Assembly (NCBI GenBank): GCA_965261255.1
Contig: CBDHCQ010000004.1
Location: forward strand, 1,488,001 to 1,552,000
DNA: 64,000 bases
Direction: 5' to 3'
DNA from: Bin80 sp965261255
GTDB taxonomy: Bacteria > Bacteroidota > Rhodothermia > Rhodothermales > Bin80
How positions within the stretch are numbered: position 1 is the first letter of the stretch; every line of letters starts with the position of its first letter. Shown piece after piece: positions 17,186-25,566 of this stretch. Both the position numbers and the translations under genes were made by a program. A model generated the notes under the pieces. It was not told the DNA's origin and searched no databases. It worked only from the letters and a program-made list of their open reading frames with translations.

Positions 17186-18198
17186 GTTCTGTTGCTGACT
17201 TCACACAGCATCTGGAGGCGCGCGTGTGCGGCACCTGAATCAATACTTGTCTTTGAGGCAGCAATGCAATCATCCATGCTCTCATAACGGCCGGACACCC
17301 ACAATCCAAGCGCACTGTTTAAGACCACTACATCCCGGCGGGGGCCGGGTTTTCCGTCAAGCACTGAGCGAATAATGGACGCATTCTGTCTTGCATCTCC
17401 TCCCAAAAGGCTTGAAAGATTCGCCTTTTCCAAGTTGTAAGTCTCCGGCTTGATACTGAAAATCTTCGGTGCTTCGTCGCTTGCTTGGTAATCTATAACA
17501 GTTGTAGGAGCAGCAATTGAAGCTTCGTCAAGTCCATCTTCGGAGTGCAGGGCAATCACGTGCTCCGCTTCCAGGCCATGCATAATGTTCGCAATGACAT
17601 TCGCAGTCTCAAGGTTAAAAGCCCCGATCACCTGTCGTTTGACGCCGGCGGGATTACAAAGCGGCCCCAATATGTTGAAAACTGTGCGGGCTCCCAATGC
17701 TGTGCGGACCGGCATTACATGGCGCATAGCCGGATGGTAATGCCGTGCAAAAATGAACCCGATCCCCGCCTCTTCCAGGCATATGGTAACGCCCTCTGCG
17801 CCAAGGTCCACATTCACACCCAGTGCTTCTAGGACATCCGCGCTGCCAGACTTGGAGGATACACTCCGATTGCCGTGCTTTGCAACGGTGACCCCTGCTC
17901 CTGCACAGACGAGTGCCGCGGCCGTGGAAATATTAAAGGTACCGGTGCCGTCGCCCCCTGTCCCACACACATCAATTGCATCTGGATCCATGCAGGTCAC
18001 AGGGACAAAGTAGGTCCGCATGACACGTGCAAGGGCGATCAATTCATCAAGAGTTTCGCCGCGGGCCCGCAGCCCCATCAATATTCCCGCGATTTGAACG
18101 GAATCAGCCTTGCCTTGCATTATTTGATGCATGGCATCAGCTGCCTGATCTGCCGAGAGTGATTCGCCACGAGACAAAATCCGCAAGTACTCGGTCAT
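17182..18198 (-). CDS. trpD: Anthranilate phosphoribosyltransferase (338 aa)
   Basis: Transfers phosphoribose from PRPP to anthranilate. DVCGTGGDGTGTFNISTAAA binds PRPP pyrophosphate, KHGNRSVSSKSGSADVLEAL binds ribose phosphate and anthranilate, and FARHYHPAMRHVMPVR is the conserved substrate loop. Length is normal. It starts with ATG overlapping trpG by four bases. Confidence 0.96.
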   Translation of the reverse strand: MTEYLRILSRGESLSADQAADAMHQIMQGKADSVQIAGILMGLRARGETLDELIALARVMRTYFVPVTCMDPDAIDVCGTGGDGTGTFNISTAAALVCAGAGVTVAKHGNRSVSSKSGSADVLEALGVNVDLGAEGVTICLEEAGIGFIFARHYHPAMRHVMPVRTALGARTVFNILGPLCNPAGVKRQVIGAFNLETANVIANIMHGLEAEHVIALHSEDGLDEASIAAPTTVIDYQASDEAPKIFSIKPETYNLEKANLSSLLGGDARQNASIIRSVLDGKPGPRRDVVVLNSALGLWVSGRYESMDDCIAASKTSIDSGAAHARLQMLCEVSNRT

Positions 18199-18773
18199 GA
18201 TTCAACCCCGATACGATTCAGCCAGTTATTGATCAAAATACTACCGTCACGCGTCATGACGCTTTCTGGATGGAATTGTACGCCCTCCACCGGGTGGGTA
18301 TTGTGCCGAACCCCCATGATAACGCCATCTGGCGTTGAAGCAGTGACATTGAGACAGGAGGGTATGGATCGGGGATTTAGTACCAGAGAATGATAGCGCG
18401 TAGCTTCAAACGAATGTGGGACGCCTTCAAAGAGGCTGCCGCCATTGTGGTGGACCGCACTGGTTTTACCATGCATCAGGGTAGGGGCGTAAGTCACTTC
18501 TGCGCCGTAAACTTCTCCAATAATTTGATGCCCCAGGCAAATGCCCAGAATAGGGATCCGGCTGCCGAGTTCGGACACGACCATGCTACAAATTCCCGCG
18601 TCTCTGGGACGCCCAGGCCCCGGTGAAATAACGATGCCCTTCAAGGACATTGCATCAATCTCCGACGGGGTCAATACATCATTACGTACCACACGAATGG
18701 CAGGTGTGGTGCAGCCGATAAGTTGCACCAGATTGTACGTAAAGGAGTCGTAATTATCTATAACGAGAATCAA
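18195..18773 (-). CDS. trpG: Anthranilate synthase glutamine amidotransferase subunit (192 aa)
   Basis: Class I glutamine amidotransferase that supplies ammonia to TrpE. The start MILVIDNYDSFTYNLVQ, the oxyanion segment ISPGPGRP, the nucleophile GICLGHQIIGEVYGA and the His-Glu pair VQFHPESVMT complete the triad. Such subunits can also serve PabB in folate synthesis, but here the gene sits inside the trp operon. It is coupled by four-base overlaps to trpS before it and trpD after it. Confidence 0.95.
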   Translation of the reverse strand: MILVIDNYDSFTYNLVQLIGCTTPAIRVVRNDVLTPSEIDAMSLKGIVISPGPGRPRDAGICSMVVSELGSRIPILGICLGHQIIGEVYGAEVTYAPTLMHGKTSAVHHNGGSLFEGVPHSFEATRYHSLVLNPRSIPSCLNVTASTPDGVIMGVRHNTHPVEGVQFHPESVMTRDGSILINNWLNRIGVES

Positions 18774-19786
18774 ACCCTGTAGGTAGTCAATAGGCCCGTG
18801 AGTTCTCGAACCTTGTCCATGCAGGACTCTGCCCGGGTACGTGCGTTGATGGCGCCCTGACGCAATACATCCCGGACATAGTCCATGTCCTTAAGCAACG
18901 CTCTTCTGCGTTCGCGTGCCTCCCCGAAATATTCAGTAATCAGTTCAATCAATACCTTCTTGGCATGACCATAACCATAACCGCCACGCAAATAGGCTTC
19001 CCTGATTGCGGACTGCTGTTCGGCGGATGCGAACAGGCGGATCAGCGCAAACACGTTATCTGTGTCAGGATTCTTCGGGGCCTCGAGTGGAGTAGAGTCG
19101 GTTACAATGCGCTTTACACGATCAGCTAGCTGTTTGCCCTCATCGAAAATCCCAATGATATTGCCATAGCTCTTGGACATCTTACGGCCATCAGTGCCAG
19201 GTACTACTGCAACGCTTTCCATAATATGCGCATCCGGTACTGGGAACAATGGTTGGTCGGGTGACCATATACGGTTAAAGCGCTGGGCGGTATCCCTTGC
19301 AATTTCGATATGCTGCTTCTGGTCGGCACCTACCGGTACGACTGTTCCTCCGTAGATGAGAATATCGGAAGCCTGCAGAATAGGGTAATTGAATAGGCCG
19401 CAATTAGCCGAAAGTCCCTGCGCTACCTTGTCTTTATATGACGTTGCTTTTTCTAGAAGAGAGACTGGCGTCAGGCAGAAAAAGATCCAGGTCAGTTCGT
19501 TAAGTAGCGGCACATCACTCTGTACAAATAGATTCCCCTTCGAGGGATCGAATCCAAGGGCCAGATAGGTTACTGCGGCATCAAGCGTGTGATTCAGCAG
19601 TGCCTCCCGGTTGCGTACAGATGTCATTGCATGATAATTCACAATGAAGTAGTACGATGGATGCTCCCTGTGAAGCGTTATATGTTGTCTTAACGCACCG
19701 AAGTAGTTGCCCAGATGCAATGCACCAGAGGACTGAATGCCAGACACAACCACAGTCTCGCCAGGGTTAAAGGGATATGGTGCCAT
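18770..19786 (-). CDS. trpS: Tryptophanyl-tRNA synthetase (338 aa)
   Basis: Class Ic aminoacyl-tRNA synthetase charging tRNA-Trp. The SSGALHLGNYFGAL stretch is the HIGH-like motif and GRKMSKSYGN near residue 203 is the KMSKS loop; AGQKxH-like GADQKQHIEIARD recognises substrate. It lies between an uncharacterised gene and trpG with a four-base overlap, an unusual position that puts the consumer of tryptophan in the biosynthetic operon. The cognate tRNA-Trp gene is at 39517 in the same window. Confidence 0.95.
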   Translation of the reverse strand: MAPYPFNPGETVVVSGIQSSGALHLGNYFGALRQHITLHREHPSYYFIVNYHAMTSVRNREALLNHTLDAAVTYLALGFDPSKGNLFVQSDVPLLNELTWIFFCLTPVSLLEKATSYKDKVAQGLSANCGLFNYPILQASDILIYGGTVVPVGADQKQHIEIARDTAQRFNRIWSPDQPLFPVPDAHIMESVAVVPGTDGRKMSKSYGNIIGIFDEGKQLADRVKRIVTDSTPLEAPKNPDTDNVFALIRLFASAEQQSAIREAYLRGGYGYGHAKKVLIELITEYFGEARERRRALLKDMDYVRDVLRQGAINARTRAESCMDKVRELTGLLTTYRV

Positions 19787-19793
19787 AGGTAAG

Positions 19794-20270
19794 TTAAGCA
19801 GGTGCGGACATGTGCCGGACGCACGTACGGATAAACAAAAGCCGGATGTCGCTGTTTGTCAGCAGGCGTGTCAGTACGGCCTCTGTACGGATCTGGTGTT
19901 CAATGGGGCGCTCTGCTAACAGAAGCTCACGGAATGCCTCTTCTTGATTACGCAATTCCGTCAGTGCATGATCGCGGCTCACAGCGAATGCCCCCGGCTC
20001 TACTGAAGTACCATTAAACGCTGTTCCACCGCAGCTAAAGACAACCTCCATGAGCTTACCAACGTCAAGCCGGGCGGTCTTCAGGATAGCGCTGAGTTCC
20101 TGTTTGACATCATCCGAATCTAGTAGCGGCAGTAGACTAGTGTACGCGTGGTTCAATGCCACATGTGCTTCAATAAGCGGGTTAAGCTTTTGCACCGTTT
20201 CGCCTCGGCTGATAGTTTTTCCAGCCCACCCTTTCCTCAGTACGGCTGATTTTATTTCCTTGATCGTCAT
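19794..20270 (-). CDS. Helical protein inside the trp operon, ferritin-like/DUF2383-like (158 aa)
   Basis: Uncharacterised protein between trpE and trpS. ATG 20270 (MTIKEIKSAV) is preferred over the longer frame because the latter would overlap trpE and add a non-conserved tail. It is almost entirely helical: LNPLIEAHVALNHAYTSLL, then a LDVGKLMEVVFSCGG turn, then two more helices. The layout recalls the four-helix ferritin-like fold of DUF2383-type proteins, but the metal-ligand Glu/His spacing is not obvious, so function stays open. Tight placement 7 bases before trpS implies co-expression. Confidence 0.6.
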   Translation of the reverse strand: MTIKEIKSAVLRKGWAGKTISRGETVQKLNPLIEAHVALNHAYTSLLPLLDSDDVKQELSAILKTARLDVGKLMEVVFSCGGTAFNGTSVEPGAFAVSRDHALTELRNQEEAFRELLLAERPIEHQIRTEAVLTRLLTNSDIRLLFIRTCVRHMSAPA

Positions 20271-20310
20271 GAAATCATAATTGATTGCGGAATATACGTA
20301 TTGAATCGAC

Positions 20311-21804
20311 TTACAGGAGCCCTTGTGATGCAATTAACAATGCCTGTCTGAGTGCCTGGGCTTTGTTCCTTGTCTCCTGATACTCAAGTTCCGGGTTGCT
20401 GTCTGCCACGATACCGGCACCTGCCTGGATAGTGATATTTGCACCCTGAACCACCATAGTTCGAATAGCAATACATGTGTCCATATTGCCTGAGAAATCT
20501 ATGTATCCCACAGCACCGGCATAAATCCCCCGCCTGGTCGGTTCAAGCTCGTCAATAATCTCCATAGCTCTGACCTTGGGAGCTCCACTGACAGTGCCGG
20601 CTGGGAAGCAGGCCTTCAGCACATCCATGGTATTCATACCCTCACGCAAGGTGCCTGAGACGGCACTTACAATATGCATCACATGTGAATACCGTTCGAT
20701 ATAGGCGTAGCGGTCAACGGTAACACTGCCGAGTCTGCTAATCCTTCCGAGGTCATTGCGTCCCAGATCAACTAGCATAAGATGTTCTGCCCGTTCTTTG
20801 GGGTCAGCAAGCAATTCCTCTGCAAGTGCTTCATCTTCTTCCTCCGTTTTACCGCGGGGCCGGGTACCTGCTATGGGAAGAAGTGTTGCCTGCCCATCTT
20901 CAACACGCACCAAAACTTCGGGAGAGCTGCCGATGAGGGTGACTTCTTCTAAATCCAGATAGAAAAGGTATGGAGACGGATTGATCTGGCGCAGGGCACG
21001 GTACAGATTGAATGGGTCCCCCCGGAACGAGAGGGAAAATCGCTGGGAGAGCACGACCTGGAAAATGTCACCCTCGTAGATCAGTTTTTTTGCCTCGGTA
21101 ACCACATTCTCAAAATCCTCCCGCGCAAAATTGGAGGTCATTTGCTTTGCACTGAGTTGGACAGATTCCGGCCGGTCAAATCTGGATCGAAGATCCTCCT
21201 CCAGAGCCTTTAAACGCGCCAGGGCCTCCGTAAACGCCTCCTCGAGGTTCAACTCAGGTACAACAAATACATTGGCCATCAGCACCATTTGATGCTTGAG
21301 TCGATCAACGGCAGCAAGGGTATCGTAAAAACACCATATCGAATTGGCAAGGTTGGAATCGTCCGGTGGCGGATTAGGCAGGTGTTCAATCAGACGCACG
21401 CTATCATAACCGAGATACCCAACTGCTCCACAGCGAAACCGGGGCAGACCGGGCACGGTGATCTCTACATACTCGTCCATAAGACGCTGCAGGACCTCGA
21501 AAATATTGGCCTCAGGCACTGTAGAGATATTACCGGTCGGAACATCCTCGACAGTAACCACGCTGTTGGTGGAGCGTACGATGCGATAGGGGTTGCGACC
21601 GAGGAACGAATACCGTGCCATATTCTCTCCACCCTCCACGCTTTCGAGCAGGAATGTACGATTACCACGTTGCCTGAGGGCAAGTAGCGCACTCACAGGA
21701 GTAAGTAAATCAGCACTCAGTCGGCGACTGACGGGGATTACAAAGCGTTGAATCCCTTTCGCGCGTTCCTGGGCAACTATTGCGTGAAACTCGTTGCGTG
21801 TCAT
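20311..21804 (-). CDS. trpE: Anthranilate synthase component I (497 aa)
   Basis: Converts chorismate to anthranilate with TrpG. TFLLESVEGGENMARYSFLG contains the LLES motif typical of tryptophan feedback sites. The catalytic half shows GDIFQVVLSQRFS, SPEVLVRVEDGQ, PIAGTRPRGKTEEED, DLGRNDLGR and FPAGTVSGAPKVRAMEIIDE, all with expected residues. It is the first gene of the minus-strand operon. Upstream is a 148-base gap shared with the divergent VKOR gene; no leader peptide rich in Trp codons was seen. Confidence 0.96.
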   Translation of the reverse strand: MTRNEFHAIVAQERAKGIQRFVIPVSRRLSADLLTPVSALLALRQRGNRTFLLESVEGGENMARYSFLGRNPYRIVRSTNSVVTVEDVPTGNISTVPEANIFEVLQRLMDEYVEITVPGLPRFRCGAVGYLGYDSVRLIEHLPNPPPDDSNLANSIWCFYDTLAAVDRLKHQMVLMANVFVVPELNLEEAFTEALARLKALEEDLRSRFDRPESVQLSAKQMTSNFAREDFENVVTEAKKLIYEGDIFQVVLSQRFSLSFRGDPFNLYRALRQINPSPYLFYLDLEEVTLIGSSPEVLVRVEDGQATLLPIAGTRPRGKTEEEDEALAEELLADPKERAEHLMLVDLGRNDLGRISRLGSVTVDRYAYIERYSHVMHIVSAVSGTLREGMNTMDVLKACFPAGTVSGAPKVRAMEIIDELEPTRRGIYAGAVGYIDFSGNMDTCIAIRTMVVQGANITIQAGAGIVADSNPELEYQETRNKAQALRQALLIASQGLL

Positions 21805-21864
21805 GATCCAATCAGGTCGAGCTCACTTATACGCACTGCAAAGCAATTCAACCGCAAAGAATAG

Positions 21865-21922
21865 ATGAATCGATTTCATTGCCGCGTTTAACCGGAGTAG
21901 CACGCTAACGCGTTCGATTCAT
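21865..21922. promoter_or_regulatory. Inverted repeat between trpE and the divergent VKOR gene
   Basis: ATGAATCGA (21865-21873) and TCGATTCAT (21914-21922) are a perfect 9-base inverted repeat separated by 40 bases within the 148-base divergent intergenic region. It could be a pair of operator half-sites or the base of an mRNA stem ahead of trpE. No canonical promoter could be assigned with confidence. Confidence 0.3.
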
Positions 21923-21952
21923 TAACTTGGGGGGATATTCTGAACAATCACC

Positions 21953-23134
21953 ATGACTTTATTCATCTATCGCAAGACTTTTGAGCGCCTGCTCTACATT
22001 TTGGCTCTGGCCGGTGTTGGTTTGACACTCCACATCGCACTGTGGTATAGTGGGGGGACTTACAGTGCGGAAGACCCATTCTGTGGTGTAGGATCTAACT
22101 GTGTCGGTGTTATTGCCAGCGATCCGGCTCCGCTGGGCCTTCCAAGCGCCTGGTGGGGATTTTTGTTTTATATGACCGTTTTCATTTCGGGGCTGCTGAT
22201 TGCGTACAATGTAAGTGGTCATGGGGTCCATTTTAAAAAGGCACGGGCACTAGTTGTTGGAGTAGGCTGGGGTTACTCCCTTTTCCTAACATTGTATCAG
22301 GCCACGGCTATTGACGGGTGGTGTCAATTGTGTCTTGTTTCTTTCGTGATTGTCACACTCATTGCGTTGATTACGTTTATTGGTTTATTCAAGCGACCAA
22401 CCACGAATGCGCTACGGGTAGCTCCGGCATCGGAGAGAATTTTCCATGGGTTGGTTGCTATATTGCTTTTGGGCTTTCTTGTGTGGGATTACAGCAATGC
22501 ACCAGGGCAGGAAGAGGACACAGCGGCAACAGGGGTTGCCGAAACAAGTGTTGACCCGGCGTCTTGCATGTACGTAGCGGATGCACCAGTATTTGACAAT
22601 CTGGATCAGATCGTTATGGATTATGATCCGGTTATTGGTCCGGCGGATGCCCCAATATTAGTAATGGAGTTCCTCGATCCGAACTGCAATCACTGCAAGA
22701 CGGTCCATCCGCACATCAAGGCACTCGCTGCGGCCTACCCTGATTCTGTACGTGTGGTATTCAAGCCGATCCCAATCGTGGGGGGAACAACGCATTCTCT
22801 CGATGAGATCACGGCCCTTTACCTGGCAAATGAGGAGGGAGTGTTTGAAGGAATGCTCGACCTCGTTTTTCAGCACCAGTCACCGGCAACCGGCTTGTCA
22901 ATAGATCAGCTTTCTGAGTTTGCTGAAGATCTCGGCATGGACATGGGGAATTTTCGGTCCGTATTGAGAAGCCGAGGGTACGCGTCCAGGACTGTTCAGA
23001 CTCGCAGATTTTTCGAGGGCATGGGTTTCACCGGGGTTCCGACCGTGATCATAAATGGCCGCCAGATACACAGTTCAAGTCGCAATTTGGGCTGTTTCGG
23101 ACACTTTGTTGAGCAGGCAAAAACCGCCTTATAG
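21953..23134 (+). CDS. VKOR-DsbA fusion, disulfide-forming membrane oxidoreductase (393 aa)
   Basis: The N-terminal half is a four- to five-helix vitamin K epoxide reductase domain: the loop cysteines are in FCGVGSNC (about 44 and 50), and the active CxxC is WCQLC near residue 123. The C-terminal half is a periplasmic thioredoxin-fold DsbA domain with DPNCNHCKTVHP (CxxC near 244) and the cis-proline segment GFTGVPTVIING. In such fusions VKOR reoxidises the DsbA domain using quinone, replacing DsbB, so secreted proteins acquire disulfides. This fits the many Cys-containing exported proteins here. It precedes tkt by 18 bases. Confidence 0.92.
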   Translation: MTLFIYRKTFERLLYILALAGVGLTLHIALWYSGGTYSAEDPFCGVGSNCVGVIASDPAPLGLPSAWWGFLFYMTVFISGLLIAYNVSGHGVHFKKARALVVGVGWGYSLFLTLYQATAIDGWCQLCLVSFVIVTLIALITFIGLFKRPTTNALRVAPASERIFHGLVAILLLGFLVWDYSNAPGQEEDTAATGVAETSVDPASCMYVADAPVFDNLDQIVMDYDPVIGPADAPILVMEFLDPNCNHCKTVHPHIKALAAAYPDSVRVVFKPIPIVGGTTHSLDEITALYLANEEGVFEGMLDLVFQHQSPATGLSIDQLSEFAEDLGMDMGNFRSVLRSRGYASRTVQTRRFFEGMGFTGVPTVIINGRQIHSSSRNLGCFGHFVEQAKTAL

Positions 23135-23152
23135 GGCTGGAATTAGAGTATC

Positions 23153-25141
23153 ATGATGACAGCAATACAGCTTGAGGAAACTTGCATTAACACAATACGG
23201 ATGCTGGCCGTCGATGCCGTAGAGCGTGCCAGCAGCGGGCATCCCGGTATGCCCATGGGCGCGGCTCCGATGGCCTATGTATTGTGGACTGAGGTAATGC
23301 GCCATAATCCGGCAGACCCCGCTTGGTTCAATAGGGATCGTTTTGTTCTCTCGGCCGGGCATGGATCAATGCTGCTCTATGCACTATTGCATCTGACTGG
23401 ATATGACCTCCCAATGGAGGAGATCAAAAATTTCAGGCAATGGGATAGCAAGACGCCCGGACATCCAGAATACGGAGTAACGCCTGGTGTCGAAACCACT
23501 ACAGGTCCACTTGGGCAGGGATTTGCGAACGGTGTAGGGATGGCCATGGCGGAAGCGCATCTGGCTGCAAGATTTAATCGTGAGGATGCCACCATTATAG
23601 ATCACTGTACGTACGGTATTGTTTCGGACGGGGATCTGATGGAGGGGATTTCGCATGAGGCGGCTTCATTGGCGGGCCACCTGGGATTAGGGAAGCTGAT
23701 TTATTTGTGGGATGATAACCGGGTTACGATTGATGGCGGCACTGATCTGACGTTCTCCGAGGATATACCGGGAAGGTTTGCAGCCTATGGATGGCAGGTA
23801 ATACCGGGGATTGACGGGACAGACACGCGCGCTGTTCGGCAAGCACTCGACGAAGCCCGGACGTGTACGGATCAGCCGTCGCTGTTATGTGTGCGCACTA
23901 CGATTGGTCATGGCAGCCCAAATAAAGCAAACACAGCCGCCGCACATGGGGCTCCCTTGGGTGCAGAAGAGGTGGCCCTAACGAAGGAAGCTCTAGATTG
24001 GCAGGCGGATTCATCCTTTCAAGTACCGACCGAGGTACGGTCAGCTATGAGCTGTACATCGTCCGGGGCCGAACAGCAGTCTGCGTGGACCTCCCGGAGA
24101 GATACCTATGAGAGAGCCTATCCGGAGGCATCAGCGGCCCTGGATGTTCTCTGCAATCGAACGCTCCCCGCTGATTGGACTGCAGAATTGGACAACCTTC
24201 CCGTAGATAAAGCGATCTCAACCAGGGCTGCAAGTGGACAGGCTTTGGGGGCTCTTCTCAAGAAGGTCCCAGGCCTTATCGGCGGATCCGCTGATCTGAC
24301 TGGCTCAAACAAGACGCGTGGTGGAATGCAGGCTGATATGCAGCAAAAGAATCTGTCGGGAACGTATGTGCGCTACGGGGTCAGAGAGCATGCGATGGCG
24401 GCCATAAGCAACGGTCTGGCGCTACATGGTGGTCTGCGACCGTATTGTGGCACATTCCTGGTGTTCAGCGATTATTTGCGCCCGGCCCTGCGACTTAGTG
24501 CCATTATGGGGATTCCCGTTATTTATGTGTTCACGCACGACTCTATTGGCACAGGAGAGGACGGTCCGACCCACCAAGGTGTAGAGCAGGTGATGTCCTT
24601 GCGAGCGATCCCCAATCTTGTAGTGATCAGACCAGCGGATGCAAACGAAACGCAATTCGCTTGGAAGGAGGCGATAGCCAGAGAGGATGGACCTACCGCG
24701 CTCATACTGACCCGCCAGGGACTGCCTTCGCTCACGGGCAATTTCAAAGAAATAACCCGAGGCGGATATGTTGCAGTTGAAGAGAGTGCATCGGAACCTC
24801 AGGTGATTCTCATTGGGACTGGCAGCGAGTTACAGTATGCAATCGCAGCTGCAAGTGTCCTTGAATCGGAAGGCATTCCGACTCGTGTAGTCAGCATGCC
24901 ATCCTGGGAGCTGTTTGCTGCACAGACCGAGGCATACAGAGAGAAGGTTCTACCGAAAGCGATCACTGCTCGCGTTGCCGTTGAGGCAGGTACATCACTT
25001 GGCTGGGATCGATATGCGAGTCATATGATCTCTATGGATCGATTTGGTGCTTCCGCACCGGGCAAAGTGCTGTTTGAGCAGTTTGGGTTTAGTACTGAGC
25101 GAGTAGTTGAGGTCGCGCGCAGCGTTGCAATGGGTATGTGA
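23153..25141 (+). CDS. tkt: Transketolase (662 aa)
   Basis: Thiamine-diphosphate enzyme moving two-carbon units in the pentose phosphate pathway. The ThDP half has SGHPGMPMGAAPMAYVLW, TTTGPLGQGFANGVGMA and the metal site SDGDLMEGISHEAASLAGH. The PYR half has YVRYGVREHAMAAISNG with the catalytic Glu and FTHDSIGTGEDGPTHQGVEQ. Full length. The start could be either of two adjacent ATG codons. It is followed two bases later by a small secreted protein gene. Confidence 0.95.
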   Translation: MMTAIQLEETCINTIRMLAVDAVERASSGHPGMPMGAAPMAYVLWTEVMRHNPADPAWFNRDRFVLSAGHGSMLLYALLHLTGYDLPMEEIKNFRQWDSKTPGHPEYGVTPGVETTTGPLGQGFANGVGMAMAEAHLAARFNREDATIIDHCTYGIVSDGDLMEGISHEAASLAGHLGLGKLIYLWDDNRVTIDGGTDLTFSEDIPGRFAAYGWQVIPGIDGTDTRAVRQALDEARTCTDQPSLLCVRTTIGHGSPNKANTAAAHGAPLGAEEVALTKEALDWQADSSFQVPTEVRSAMSCTSSGAEQQSAWTSRRDTYERAYPEASAALDVLCNRTLPADWTAELDNLPVDKAISTRAASGQALGALLKKVPGLIGGSADLTGSNKTRGGMQADMQQKNLSGTYVRYGVREHAMAAISNGLALHGGLRPYCGTFLVFSDYLRPALRLSAIMGIPVIYVFTHDSIGTGEDGPTHQGVEQVMSLRAIPNLVVIRPADANETQFAWKEAIAREDGPTALILTRQGLPSLTGNFKEITRGGYVAVEESASEPQVILIGTGSELQYAIAAASVLESEGIPTRVVSMPSWELFAAQTEAYREKVLPKAITARVAVEAGTSLGWDRYASHMISMDRFGASAPGKVLFEQFGFSTERVVEVARSVAMGM

Positions 25142-25143
25142 TC

Positions 25144-25566
25144 ATGTTTCGCAGCCTAATCATTTGTGGAATGATGCTGGCCACGTATGATGGTTTTGCG
25201 CAGCAGTATAGTGGCGAAGAGGCTTGGAAAACATTTTTTGCACACAAGGGGCTCCGGTTTCGATACATCTTCTATCCCAAGGCAAACTCGAATGATGACG
25301 GTGTCGTCGTATTGCTTCAAAACCTCAACGAATATTGTGTCAGCTACAGGTTCACGCTTATTTTCGAGTCCCCGGACGGTTCGACATCCGCGGATGCTGA
25401 GGGGACGTTGGCATCACTGGAAATGAAGACGGGGGATGCTGAGGGGCTTTTTTGGGTTCCATTTGATGATGGCCGCTCAATCGGGGCGATTGGTCTGAGG
25501 AACTATGCAGTTGACCGCATAGACGTAAGTGATCAGTCTGCAGCAACAGAAAACGGATGCCTATAA
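25144..25566 (+). CDS. Small secreted protein of unknown function (140 aa)
   Basis: ATG 25144 yields a signal peptide (MFRSLIICGMMLATYDGFAQ). The mature part is beta-rich with two cysteines and no recognised family: GLRFRYIFYPKANSNDDGVV, a YCVSYRFTLIFES core and a VDRIDVSD end. The layout resembles small periplasmic beta-sandwich proteins. It is tightly packed between tkt and the amidase gene, which it overlaps by 10 bases, so the three are likely co-transcribed. Confidence 0.6.
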   Translation: MFRSLIICGMMLATYDGFAQQYSGEEAWKTFFAHKGLRFRYIFYPKANSNDDGVVVLLQNLNEYCVSYRFTLIFESPDGSTSADAEGTLASLEMKTGDAEGLFWVPFDDGRSIGAIGLRNYAVDRIDVSDQSAATENGCL

